From the NCBI GenBank assembly GCA_948567375.1, contig OX419759.1:22979493-23043492 (forward strand): a stretch of 64,000 nucleotides of DNA, given 5' to 3'. Below the pieces are notes generated by a model. It did no database searches. It was not told the origin of the DNA and saw only the letters and a list, made by a program, of their open reading frames with translations. The number at the start of each line of letters is the position of its first letter. The first letter of the stretch is position 1. Shown piece by piece: positions 44,120-55,499 of this stretch. Made by a program: the position numbers and the translations under genes. This stretch comes from Lunularia cruciata. Lineage: Eukaryota > Streptophyta > Marchantiopsida > Lunulariales > Lunulariaceae.

Positions 44120-47100
44120 ATGCGGCCAGACGAACTCTATGCCCAGTGGAAATCACTTGTGCCAATTCTCTACGACTGGCTTGCCAATCACAACCTTGTT
44201 TGGCCTTCTCTCTCGTGCAGGTGATCAGTGTTCCTATTCGTGCTCTTCCGTCAGTCCTAGCTAAGAATTGATTGTTTAGTTTCTATTCGTGGAGAACATT
44301 AAGAGTTAATTTATGTTAACGAGCTTGGATTTTGATAATGTGAGGTTTGTAGTGACGTGTTGGTATGACAGACGATGTAAGAACCAACACTGACTTACTA
44401 TTGTTTGAGTTGTAGAAGGTCAGTTATACTTTGAATACTGTCATCAACAACAAACTTTTAGATTTGATGATGCTTGTTGCTTCGAAAGACACAGTAATTA
44501 TGCACCACATTTAAGCCTGATTATTCCCACGATTGCTTTTTATAGAGTTGATACTTCCCGCATCCATGTGTAAGGAAGTTTGAACTGATTTACAGATGGG
44601 GACCTCAACTCGAACATGGAACTTATAAGTCACGTCAGCGAATTTATCTTACAGAACAGGTTCGCATTTGTATTAAGAATGGATTTGCGCAAATTGTAAA
44701 TGCAGCTCAAAGTTCGTGCACGTTAGAGCTTTGTTACACTATGCTAACTTCGTTGTGCTGGTTAATTCAAAATGTTTAGGACACTGATACTTTAACTCGA
44801 TGAAATGGCATAACTCGTGAGTGATTCCTGGTGTAAGTAGCTGTCTACTCGTCTAAATCGCTACGTATGCAATCTGTTTATAGATGGAAACAATGCTAAA
44901 AGGGATTTTGATCAAAAAGCTAGTGTGTATTCGCAGACTGATGGTACGTGCCCCAATACCCTCGTCGTTTTCAATTGTGAAATCGTCAGGCCCAGGACTG
45001 CAGCAGCTGAGCGAATTTCTCAGGTTTGGGGGCTCTTATGGTGCCAGTTCTTACATTGTGACTTGTAAATTACGGACTGAATCTTGTGAGTCCACGATGA
45101 TTTATTGTTCTTGTTATCGATATGTGAGCAGTTTAACGAGGAAGCCCGATCACCTTTTGTGAAGAAACATAAGACCATAATACATCCTGGTGAGGTAAGT
45201 TAATTTTTTGTATGATTGTAAGGTCCATCATCTAAACCTTTTTTGTGGAATTTGTGTCCAGGTCAGCATCGAGTGTGTTTCCCTTACAGACACGCTATCG
45301 GAGTTGCTTCTAGGTTCCGGACAAATAAGTTTGTATTGTTTTTCACTTAGGAGGATCTTATGCAAGGAATATAGCAGTGTTGTCTGGAGATTGTGGTGAC
45401 ACGCCCCCAAATCTGCTTGTTGATAATATGTTACTTGCAAGAGCATATCTGATTTCTTGACCGCAGGTGAACCGAATAAGGGAACTTCCAGAAAACAGCA
45501 AAATAGTGGCAACTCACACAGATAGTCCAGAGGTAGACTCTAGACCTGTTGCTTCCCCGTTGCACTTCATTCGTTAGCTACTACAGAGGTTCTGATCTAC
45601 TTTGTGAATATGGTTGTATACAAAGACTGTACTTAGAGGAGTCCGAGCCAACTCTTGCCACAACTTGCCTCAACTCACGGAGTTGTGGCGATGTAGTAGG
45701 TCTATATATGGAACTTGGAGATACAACCGAATAGAGCCCCTCTCTTTGGAGCCAACCATTCACGACCTGATCTGGTATGTATGTCAAAAATTATAATCAT
45801 AATGTACCAAAATTAATTGTGAACTACATCTATTTTTATTGCGTTCTCTAGCTGGATATATCGTTATATTGAAGTTGGCCTCCACGATAGTCACAGTCGG
45901 GTCACGCTCCTCTTCAGACTCCACCATATACCCTTGAAGATTTATGGAGTCCCTTTTGGACGTTGGTGTATGTTATATTTAACTCTATTTGCTGTTCTTG
46001 CGATTTGCAACCATTGTAATAACTTGTTTTCTACAACGGCTTTGTATAGTATCCTCTATCCACATCTTGTATTGATTCCGTTGGTCTTTATGTGGCTTGA
46101 AGATCTTAGCTGGACACACAGAGAATGCGGAATTTGCTCTGGCTTTAAGTCCTACTTCTCCTCTTGTTCTATCTGGAGGTTGGGTTCCTTTGCAGTATCA
46201 CTGATGCAAGCTATCATATATTTTGATGCGTGATTCACCTTGAATGCTTGACTGGACTCGATACTCACAGTTCAGTTTAGTTCTATTCAAGTGGAGCGAG
46301 TGGCAACTTTCATAGTTCTTCGATGACTGGAAGAGTATCCTGACTTTTCGAGTCTTGGTCCATCCAGGAAAAGACCAGAAGGTTGTACTGTGGAGCATTG
46401 AAGACCAACTTCCAGCTGGAAAAGAATATCCAACTGGAAGATCTGCATCAACTTCTGCTGGTAGGCAGATTTGGAATGCTGGTGGTTCCAATTCCACGTC
46501 TGACAAATCAGCCCATACAGCTCCTACTACGGTTGCACCAAAAGGAGTCTTCCTTGGCCATTCTGCTACTGTTGAAGACGTGCAGTTTCGTCCTTCAAGG
46601 TGACGACACAACCTACATAGCTGTTGTAATCGTGCTTAATATTGAAAACAACGCTCTTAGTAACTTATTCATTTCGTTGTTCATTTTACGTTTTACAATC
46701 TTATAAGCAGGCCTTGTCCGAGGACGAAATCTTTGAAGCAACCAAAGGGCAAAGTCCAGTAGAAATCACTAGATACTTATGAAACATGAAAGAGAGAGTT
46801 GAATCATTTGTGTCGGTTCTGCGGGTTTCATTCAGTCCGAATGTTCACTCACCAGTGTCAGAATATCAGTTCGCAGGAATTTTGCAGCGTGGGTGATGAT
46901 TCATCTCTCATCCTATGGGATGCTCGTTCAGGAAATACTCCTGCAATTAAGGTCTGTATTTGTCCATTCACTTCCGGATTTCTGTACCAACTCCTGAAGT
47001 TTGTGCGTGGGAGAAAAGCGGCCTGTGTTTCGTGACCAGCTATGTAAACTCTTATGCAGGCAGCTCTTCTTTAGATTTCAATTTCTAGTACGATTATTAG

Positions 47101-49585
47101 TCTGGGACTTGTGTGACTCTCATAGCGAGGTGTTTGCTGTCGCATTGCATCAGGGCTTGTGATTAGGGAACCCTTTTGGACTTCTTTGCACAAGAGAATT
47201 TCCAAACAAATCTATGATATACCTCTCTTCTCGTTTGACTGTACTGTTTCCAACAGGTCGAAAGAGCACATGATACAGACGTTCACTGTGTGGACTGGAA
47301 TTTTCACAACGAAAATCATCTGCTGACAGGGTAACCCTTAAGTCACGGCAAGTCATCTCAAGTAACATGCTATAAAAGTGAAAGCGTAGTGATCAAGCCC
47401 ACACTAATTTGCTGTATCCTCATTCCCTGGTGGACAGTAATCATGTCATTTTTATCTCTCAGTCGTCCTTGGGGTGCTCTTGCAAGACTAATTCACCATC
47501 AATCTAGGTTCCCACACAGTGATCTGCCTATTTGAGGGCCATAAGTGCAGTACGTGTTGTAGTAGTGTCGCAGAAGGGGGAAGAAAAAGCTCTTATTGTG
47601 ACAGTGGAAATGAATAGTTTCTAATATCTATGAACATGGCAGTTCAGCTGATACATCAATCAAGTTATTTGATTATCGGAAGTTGTCAGCAAATGGTCGT
47701 GGCGCCCCGGTCGAGACGTTCTTCGGACATACAGCAGCTGTACTGTGTGTGCAGGTGCGGCTCTGTCGAAGGAAAATCCTTGTATGGCGTGGTTTTGTGG
47801 ACCTTCCTGAAAACTTATTCTACTTTATTTGTATGTCTGATCTCCTTTAGATGAGTGCAATCTGTACAAAGAAGTTTTATGTTTGTGTTTGTGTTTGTGT
47901 TTTCTCCAACTTGAGCTTTACGATCTAGGATGAGGACGAAAAGACAACAATGGGTTATTAGAAGAGAAATTTTGTTTGAGGGTATAATGGTTCAGGTAGA
48001 ACCATCAAACGAAATTTCTCCTACAATATCCCATTAAACAGGTAAAAGACTTGAAAATTACAAAAGAAGTTGCATACGACCGAGAGATGGACGAACTCAG
48101 TATTTGACTGGGGTCTTCGCACTGTTGGCCTGACTAATACGAGTCTCTTTGTTGATTGCTGTGTTCAACCAGTGGTGTCCAGACCGAGCATCGGTATTTG
48201 GAAGCTCAGCTGAAGACGGGCTTCTAAACGTCTGGGATTTTGAGAAGGTGAGATCCGGCTGTAAACCCGCTCCGGAGATTCGCTATGAAATGCTAGTTAA
48301 TATTTCGTAACTTTTAGTGGTTCAATCAAACTAGTATGATTTATGGAGTTTAGGCTGTCCATTATCTATCGCGTTCATAGTACTATGAACGCGATAGATC
48401 ATGCTGGACAAATGACGGTTGTAAGGTAGATTATCTTCTTCCGGTAATTCTGAATATGCATGTTTAGGTGAACAAAGCAGAGGAAGAAATCTACAGGAGA
48501 ATGAAGGGGCACAGTGCTCCTCCAGGATTGTTCTTCCAACATGCTGGACACAGGTACGTACCGGTCATGTCAGATGAACCTTTGCTTATGGCTTTTCCTT
48601 ATGATTCTTTCTCGTATCTTGCATCCTTACCAAAGTTTAGTTTAGTTTAGTTGTGCCTCCCTTCATGCAGTCCAAGTTTAGTCATTTAACCGGGTTAGAG
48701 GTATCGAGCATCAGGGAAAGAGCACTAGAGAAACATCTTAGTATTTACTTATTGAGTTTTCAACGTGAGTTCAATTGCTACCAACTTGCATTTATGCCTG
48801 AGGTTGACAGCAGTTTTGATTATCTGAGTCCATCTGCAGGGATAAGGTAGTCGACTTTCACTGGGATTCTTGTGATCCGTGGACAATAATGAGCGTTTCA
48901 GATGATTGTGATACTACTGGTGGTGGAGGAACTCTTCAAGTATGTAAACTTCTGGAAGTGTTTAGATATTGTTTGTTCTGTATCTATAGAGGTAGGAGAG
49001 GGATACATTTGCCAAGATAAATTATCTTTCCCAAGCCATTTGCCCCCTTCGTTGTCCCTTTTCCCTATTCTATTGAGCAGGTTCTCTGCTGTCCTAATGC
49101 TAGCGCGCTGTTTACTTTCACAGTTCGCGAATTCATGAAGTCATAATAACTGTTACATTCTTGCCTTTTGTCGTTTGCTCATGATAAGTGTGCACTAAGG
49201 GCACGACGATAGTGAAACCAACAACACCTACCTCTCAACTGTCGGTATTCAAAACTTGCCAATCAAAGGGGGCCGGGAAAATGCTCTTTGTTGTTCGTGC
49301 AAGGAAGGCAAACAGCTTCACACAGTTAGCCTTTTTACTACAACTTGCACTAAGGACACGAAATTCACAATTAGCCCCCAGTAATGCAGATCTTGTCTCA
49401 AGTGGACGCTGCGATTCGACTTTAAGAGGTTTCTCAGCAGATCCAAGATAATGAATTCCTTGGTGGATATGATGCAGATATGGAGAATGAATGACATGAT
49501 TTATCGCCCCGAGGATGAGGTTTTTGCTGAAGTTGGAAGCGTATTGTCCCAATCAATTAGTCACTCTGCAGCCACTGGTGTTTAG
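44120..49585 (+). CDS. MSI4: WD40 histone-binding protein, MSI4/FVE type, 15 exons
   Basis: Exons: 44120-44220, 44596-44659, 44937-45023, 45132-45194, 45467-45532, 45700-45774, 46103-46178, 46368-46599, 46870-46951, 47257-47330, 47643-47754, 48173-48247, 48468-48553, 48840-48939 and 49478-49585. All are GT-AG and in phase, giving 466 aa. The N-terminal histone H4-binding helix reads YAQWKSLVPILYDWLANHNL, and the WD40 propeller fills residues 105-445. SLILWDARSG (near residue 270) is a WDxR motif of the kind that binds DDB1-CUL4. FQHAGHRDKVVDFHW and VSDDCDTTGGGGTLQIWRM are typical of MSI4/FVE and separate it from MSI1-3. In Arabidopsis FVE acts with histone deacetylases in chromatin repression; the same role is inferred here. 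An Ala/Ser/Thr-rich loop (exon 8) and a charged loop AEEEIYRRMKG (exon 13) are extra. The N-terminus is short compared with FVE (about 507 aa); an upstream exon joining at ACGAACTC (44130) is an alternative. Confidence 0.93.
47949..48035. repeat. Imperfect 87-bp hairpin in intron 11 of the MSI4-like gene
   Basis: The left arm AATGGGTTATTAGAAGAGAA.. pairs with the right arm ..TTCTCCTACAATATCCCATT. The middle is closed by ATGGTTC-aggta-GAACCAT. Arms of about 38 bases pair with a few mismatches. It could be a small MITE or, if transcribed with the intron, a small-RNA-like foldback. Confidence 0.75.
48364..48399. repeat. Perfect 36-bp palindrome in intron 12 of the MSI4-like gene
   Basis: ATCTATCGCGTTCATAGT is followed directly by its exact complement, with no loop. 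Outside it TGTCCA (left) and TGGACA (right) extend the symmetry after short mismatched spacers. Confidence 0.9.
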
Positions 49586-50351
49586 GTGACTCACGCTGTG
49601 GCTATTTGCAGTGCACAATTTAACGAATAAAGTTCATGAAACGGCAGCCGTGTGTTACGTATCATTTTTCCTTATGCTTCTCATGGTACTGACAGACTTG
49701 AAATATGTGTGTGCTGGAATTAAGCTCTATGTCCCATGAACCTATTAAAGCGATTTCCGAGCTCATTCGCCTCTTGAACCGTGTCCACACTACATGTCGG
49801 GGGATCTGAAGTAACCTCCAAAGCTCATGTCAATAGGAAGTTCACGCCGATCTAACCCCTTTCAAGCAAGCAAGGCTAAAGGAGTTCCGAAGGCTTTCAG
49901 CGTCACTATTGTCCATTATTTCTACCATATTACATGAAGTGATCAATGAGTTAAGTGTGGAACTAGATTCATAGGGTGAAGAGACCATGATCAGTAGTGT
50001 CCGGTACTTGTTTGATTGCTCCTACTAAGCAACTGCAAGTACTCTGCAAAAAGTATATGTAATGTCTACTTTACTGACCATTTCGGGCTTTACGTTTGAC
50101 CAATTTGATACATCTACCATGTTCTCGCACGCAGTGCTGTCAGAAAATAATAATTCTTCTCTCGTCCCTTGCATTCTCAAACACTGAAGTGCAACACATT
50201 CATCAACAGTGCAAGAAAGGACTTGGCATCCAAAAACAGGATGCCAAGTCGACTGTGACTCTCGACAGTCAAAGAGTTGACGAATTAAAATTTTAAATGC
50301 CCTATCAAAGAATTCACCCTCTCCTACATAGAGAAACGTTCCCTGGATGAA
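49586..50351. other. 3' flank of the MSI4-like gene up to the copia insertion
   Basis: It is non-coding, presumably the 3' UTR and intergenic DNA. It includes a hairpin with perfect 11-bp arms, ACTTGGCATCC (50221-50231) and GGATGCCAAGT (50239-50249), followed by a second small foldback, GACTGT to ACAGTC (50251-50270). Confidence 0.55.
49626..49631 (+). terminator. Candidate polyadenylation signal of the MSI4-like gene
   Basis: AATAAA lies 41 bases after the stop codon. This is close for a plant 3' UTR, so a later signal may be the main one. Confidence 0.35.
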
Positions 50352-50356
50352 CTTGA

Positions 50357-50587
50357 TGTGAGAAAATGAAATGAGTAGTATGAAATAGATTAACCTTGAA
50401 CAACCCTTTGGATTGGGATTATATACATGTAGAGATCAGACAAAATACCTGAAGGGTGTGCTAACATGTTCCACATGTAATTCATGTGGAACAATGCTCT
50501 ATGTTCACATGTAACTCATGTGAACACTGACCATGAACAGTGCTCGCGGATGTACAGTAACTAATATGTCCTATTATAAGTCTAACA
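50357..50587 (-). repeat. 3' LTR of the copia element
   Basis: It runs TGTGAGAAAATG to AGTCTAACA, 231 bp. It holds two related hairpins, GTTCCACATG/CATGTGGAAC and TGTTCACATG/CATGTGAACA. The other LTR has only the first, which accounts for its 46-bp length difference. Confidence 0.93.
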
Positions 50588-50604
50588 CCCCTCTTAATGG
50601 ACAT

Positions 50605-53440
50605 TTTGTTATTGTCTATTATCTATAACTCCTAGTGCATGACAAAACCTTGTATGCAGTTCTCTAGTCAATCCCTTCTTAAATATGTCTGCAGTATTAT
50701 CTCTAGTGTCCACCCGTGAAACAGAGATCTCCTTGTCTTCCACCTTATCTCTGACAAAGTGGAATCTGATGTCTATGTGCTTTGTTCTCTCATGCTGCTT
50801 TGTTGGAGTAACAAGATCAATTCCGCTGTTGCTGTCGCAGTACAGCTTCATTGTTTCTCCAGGAAAACCCAGGTCACTTAACAAGCGCTTGAGCCATACT
50901 GCTTCAGTCGCTGCCTTTGAGAAGGCCATGTATTCAGCTTCAGTGCTGGATAAAGAAACAGAAGCTTGCCTTTTGCTTGATCAACAGACAGCTGCATTAC
51001 AGAAGATAAAGCTGTATCCTCTTGTAGATCGTCTTGTGTCTTGATCTCCTCCCCAATCTGAGTCGGAGTACCCATGAATGGGAGTACTAGATGCACTGTA
51101 AGTTAGGCCCTGTGACAGAGTACCTTGAATGTACCGGAAGATCCTTTTGACAGCCTTCCAATGGTTCAGGCCAGGATTTGCCATATACTTGGCAACTGAA
51201 CTGACAGCATAAGCCAGATCAGGCCTAGTGCTGACCATGGCCCACATCAAACTCCCCACTGCAGATTGGTAAGGTACTGTTTTCATATACTCTCTCTCTC
51301 TTGATCAGTTTTTGGACAATCCTGAAGACTTAATCTCACTCCTGACTCTACAGGATTGTAAACACGTTTACAGTCTTGCATATGAAAACAATTAAGAATC
51401 TCTCTTAAATATCTCTCTTGAGATAGACTGATCTTTCTTTGTTTTCTATCTCTTGTGACTTTCAACTAAAGACAATGACTAATCTCTCCCAGATCAGTCA
51501 TCTCAAAACCCTGTTTAAGAGACTCTTTGACAGAGAGGAGAAGAGAAAGGTTATTGCTGGCAAGGATGTAGTCATCTACATAAAGAGGTAAGATGAAAAA
51601 ATGAGAACCAGAATGGAAGATATAGAGATTAGAATCAGCTCCAGAGCGCTGAAATCCCAAACCTAGTAAAAACTGATCAAACTTGTGATACCACTGTCGG
51701 GCAGACTGTTTGAGACCATACAAAGCCTTGTAGAGCTATAAAACCAATTGCCCTTGTTTAGTGGCTTGTTGCTGCTTGTGCTGGTCAGGAGTCAGCAAGC
51801 CAGGAGGAATGTGCATGTAGATTTTCTCAGTCAATGTGCCATTGAGAAAAGCTGTTTTGACATCAAGAGCATGCACTTCCAAATCATTCTGAGCTGAGTA
51901 AGCAAGCAGCACACAAATTGTTGTCAATTTGACAATAGGAGAGTAGGTCTCTGTGTAGTCAATACCTGGAACTTGAGAGAAACCACAAGCAACAAGTCTA
52001 GCCTTGTACCTTTGGATCAAACCTTGTGCATTGTATTTCTTCTTAAAAATCCACTTACAGGTGACTGCCTTGCGACCTGCTGGTAACTCCGTGATGACCC
52101 ATGTTTGATTGTTCTCCATGGACTGAAGCTCATCTTGAATAGCCTCAAACCATTTACTGGAATCAGGTTCAGCGATAGCAGCCTCATAAGTGCCGGGATC
52201 AGGGTCAGATGCAGAGTAATGCACGCTTAATGCATTAGCAGACTCCAACAATGCATCATATTTTTGAACTGGAGTGCAAACCCTAGTGCCTTGATGTACA
52301 GAAGGTGCTTGGACAGCATCTGGAGAAGGTAGAGGTTTTGGCCTTCTAGAGTAAACAATGATAGAGGATCTTGAGGACCTGTGTGGAGTGTCAAAACTAG
52401 AAGGTAAGGATTGTAGTGAAGAAGGTAATGGAGAAGGAATTGTTGGAGCTATAAGATTGTGGAGAGGAGGTGACTGCGTAGGAGTTGGTGGGGATAGACT
52501 GTGGATAGAATGAGAACTAGAAGCAAGAGAGGGAATGAAGATGGTCGGATCATAGATGAAATTCAGTTGAACATCCTGAGTGTCAGAACACTGTGTATGT
52601 TCATGAGCGGAGGTATGTTCTTGAAATTGAACATCTCTTGATAGAAAAATGGAGTTATCAGATATTTTCTGTAGTCTATAAGCTTTACTATCCAGATCAT
52701 AACCAAGGAATACACTTGGAAGACTTAGAATCGAGTTTAGATCTGGAAGAAGATGGAACATGTGCATAAGCAATGCAACAAAAAATTCGAAGTAGGGATA
52801 GATTAGGTTTATAACCAAACCAGAGTTGGAAGGGTGTGACTTTGGAGGAGATGGCTTTGGTAGGACTTTGATTTTGCAGAAAGTTGGCAGTGTGTAGTGC
52901 CTCTCCCCAGTAAGGCTTGGGGAGTCCAGACTCAAATAACATAGTGCGGACTGCTTCCACCAATGTTTTGTTCTTTCTCTCAGCAACACCATTTTGCTGA
53001 GGAGTATGTGGAGTGCTGAATTGGCGCATGATACCTTTTCCTTGGCAGAAAAGATGAAAATCTGCAGAGTTGTATTCACCACCATTGTTTGAGCGCAACA
53101 CCCAAACCTTCTGATTGAGTTGAGTCTATGCATAGGTCACGTATTCTTGAAAACAAGTAAAAACTTCATGTTTGAACTTGAGTAGATACAAGAATGTGTA
53201 CCTTGTGTAATCATCAATGTAGGTCACAAAGTATCTGTAACCAATGTAGGTGGCAGAAGAGATGGGACCACAAACATCAGAATGGATGAGAGCCAATGGA
53301 ACAGTGGCTCTAGTAGCTCCTTCATGAGGTAAGGGAATTAGAGTTTTCTTGCCATGAAGACAAGGTGAGCAAACACAAACAAATGAAGATGGATCCTATC
53401 CATCCCAGCAACCAGATCTTTGTCTTGTAGAAGTTGAAGT
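50605..53440 (-). pseudogene. Copia pol: integrase, RT and RNase H, with in-frame stops
   Basis: Integrase (about 53440-52650): the block LRSNNGGEYNSADFH has Asn where the second catalytic Asp normally stands (RSDNGGEY), then FSTPHTPQQNGVAERKNKTL with the catalytic Glu. A spacer rich in Ser/Pro follows. RT (about 52130-51440) has WKWIFKKKYNAQG-type start (here CKWIFKKKYNAQGLIQRYKA), DVKTAFLNGTLTEKIYMHIP, MYGLKQSARQWYHKFDQFLL and catalytic FILPLYVDDYILA. RNase H (51286-50609) has GYSDSDWGGDQDTRRSTRGY and ends with KGLTRELHTRFCHALG. Single stops break the frame near 51735, 51465 and 51286, and a frameshift or stop lies near 53133-53440. The element is therefore probably inactive by itself. Confidence 0.88.
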
Positions 53441-55119
53441 CAATTCTTGCTGATGTGCCCAAGTCGTCGATGCCATAGGGAAGTAAGAGCGGAATATGTA
53501 TCCCTAGTTGGAATAGAGATTGCAGCAGCTTGAGATGGCTGAGACTGAGTTGATGTAGAGACTACAACATCTTGAGGTTGCTCAATGGACTCTCCCAGAA
53601 GCCAAAAGTTATCCAATCTAGGACTGGATGCAATCAAATCTTGCAGATCATCATAAAGGAAAATGTTGGTTTCCTTTAACTGAAATGATCCATGTGACTT
53701 GCTCAACTGAAGTGCTGAATAGAGATTCTTGTTCAGCAAAGGAACATGTAGAACATCTTCTAGCATGTAGTACTTCCCTGAACAAGCAAGCTTAACAGAA
53801 ACTGTCCCATGGCCTAGAATAGCAATGTTGGAACCATCAGCCAAGTAAACTTGTCTAGGTGGTGAGTATGCTTCATAGACCAAAAAACAGGTTTGTTGGT
53901 AGGTCATGTGCTGAGAAGCAGCAGTGTCGATGTACCATCTCTTGTCCTGAGTGACTGAAGGAACAACATCAACGTTGTACAAAGAGAGGTGAGTTGTAGA
54001 AGCATTGGAGTGATGGTGTTCCTTGCCTCCTTTCTCCCTTGTATCAGCAATGCGCTTGCGATAGTCTTTGATGTGATGTCCCTTCTTTGAGCAGTAGTGA
54101 CAGATGATAGAAGGTATGAAGGAATTTCCTCCAGAAGTTGTAGAGAAATAACTCTGATTCTGACCAGAAGGTCTGCTGAAAGAGTTCTGACCAAGGGAAG
54201 GATTCTGACCAGAAAATCTGCTGAAAGAGTTCTGACCAAAAGGTCTGTTGAAAGAGTTATGACCAAAAAAACCATGAGATTCATTCTTCCAGCTCCCCTT
54301 GCCTTTACCTTTGTTTCTGTAAGTAGATGTAGAGCCTTGTGTGACTGCTAGAGCAGTTGTTTGCTCTACAAGACCTTCATACTTCATATTGATCTCTTCT
54401 TGAAGAAGAAGAGCAATGACATCAGAGAAATGTAGTGCCTTCTGTGTTCGCAATGATTGCATAAAATACTTGAAACTAGAAGGCATAGATCTCATCAAAT
54501 GGAGCTTAGCCTGCTGGTCATCGATTGGGTTGTTCACCGCAGCTAATTGGGTGAGGACTCCTCGACAATTGGTAATGTGCTTTGCTACACTGGTGCCTTC
54601 ACGCATCTTCAAATTCATCAAAGTGTTCAGTAGGTACATGATTGTGACATCATCGGTACCTTTTTACATGGTTGTTAAATCCATCCATGCTTTGCTTGCC
54701 AACATGTGCCTGCTGATGGTAGGATCAAACTTAGGAGCTAATGCTGAATTGATTGCTTCAAGAGCAACAAGATTCCTATGCTCCCAATCAGGTAGAGTAG
54801 CAGCTGAGGTGGGCTTAACTTCAGTACCATCAACAATTGTAAAAACTGAAGCCACCTTCAGTTTGAGGGCAAGACAATGTTTCCAAGATTGGAAATAATT
54901 GCCATTGAATTTGACAAAGGTTGAGTCAAAGCGTATGGCTAGAGTAGCAAATATTGCACCAGCAAGAGCACCAACACCAGCAGCAAGGCCAACACCAGCA
55001 GCAGCAGCAAGACCAACACCAGCAGTAGCACGAGCAGCAACACCAGCAGCAGATTTGATGCACAGAGGATAGTGGAGAATTTCTCTCCCAAAACCCAGAC
55101 TAACAGAGGAGGCTAACAA
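53440..55119 (-). pseudogene. Copia gag-protease, one stop in gag
   Basis: It starts at 55119 with an Ala/Gly-rich segment (VGLAAAAGVGLAAGVGALAG) coded by GCA/ACC repeats at about 54955-55050. The gag core follows (LASKAWMDLTTM and a TAA stop at 54664, then IMYLLNTLMNLKMREGTSVA). A Gln/Ser/Phe-rich repeat (GQNSFSRPSGQN) precedes the zinc knuckle CHYCSKKGHHIKDY, whose last Cys is Tyr. The protease active site is WYIDTAASQHMT. The block ends in the integrase zinc region LTSLWHRRLGHISKN at 53440. One stop and the missing knuckle Cys disable Gag. Confidence 0.88.
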
Positions 55120-55297
55120 AGGATATAAGAGAAAATTCTCTCCTAAAACCCAGAGAAATAGATATTCTTCAGAGGAGGAACAAGGGACTCTTGTTTTTCC
55201 AGATACACTAGTGTGTAAAACTTAGGTCTCTCAGAATTTCAAAATTTGTGTGTGTTAAGGCGTCCCCTAGCAGCTAAAAGGAATTCTGAAACTTAGA

Positions 55298-55309
55298 GCT
55301 TTGATACCA
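55298..55309 (-). other. Primer-binding site (initiator tRNA-Met) of the copia element
   Basis: GCTTTGATACCA on the plus strand is TGGTATCAAAGC on the sense strand, directly at the 5' LTR. Confidence 0.88.
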
Positions 55310-55494
55310 TGTGAGAAAATGAAATGAGTAGTATGAAATAGATTAACTTTGAACAACCCCTTGGACTGGGATTATATACATGTAGAGATCAGAAAAAATA
55401 CCTGAAGGGTGTGTTAACATGTTCCACATGTAACTCATGTGGAACAGTGCTCGCGGATTAACAATAACTAATATGTCCTATTATAAGTCTAACA
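55310..55494 (-). repeat. 5' LTR of the copia element
   Basis: It is 185 bp, very similar to 50357-50587 except for one 46-bp indel and a few substitutions. It is bounded outside by CTTGA. Confidence 0.93.
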
Positions 55495-55499
55495 CTTGA

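Larger units (their letters stand above)
50357..55494 (-). mobile_element. Ty1/copia LTR retrotransposon, complete structure, several stops
   Basis: LTRs at 50357-50587 (3') and 55310-55494 (5') lie inside a perfect target duplication, CTTGA (50352-50356 and 55495-55499). The PBS is at 55298-55309, and a polypurine tract AAGAGGGG adjoins the 3' LTR. On the minus strand the order is gag, protease, integrase, RT and RNase H, which defines Ty1/copia. It landed about 770 bp downstream of the MSI4-like stop, in opposite orientation. The high LTR similarity and few stops make it one of the youngest insertions in the window. Confidence 0.95.
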
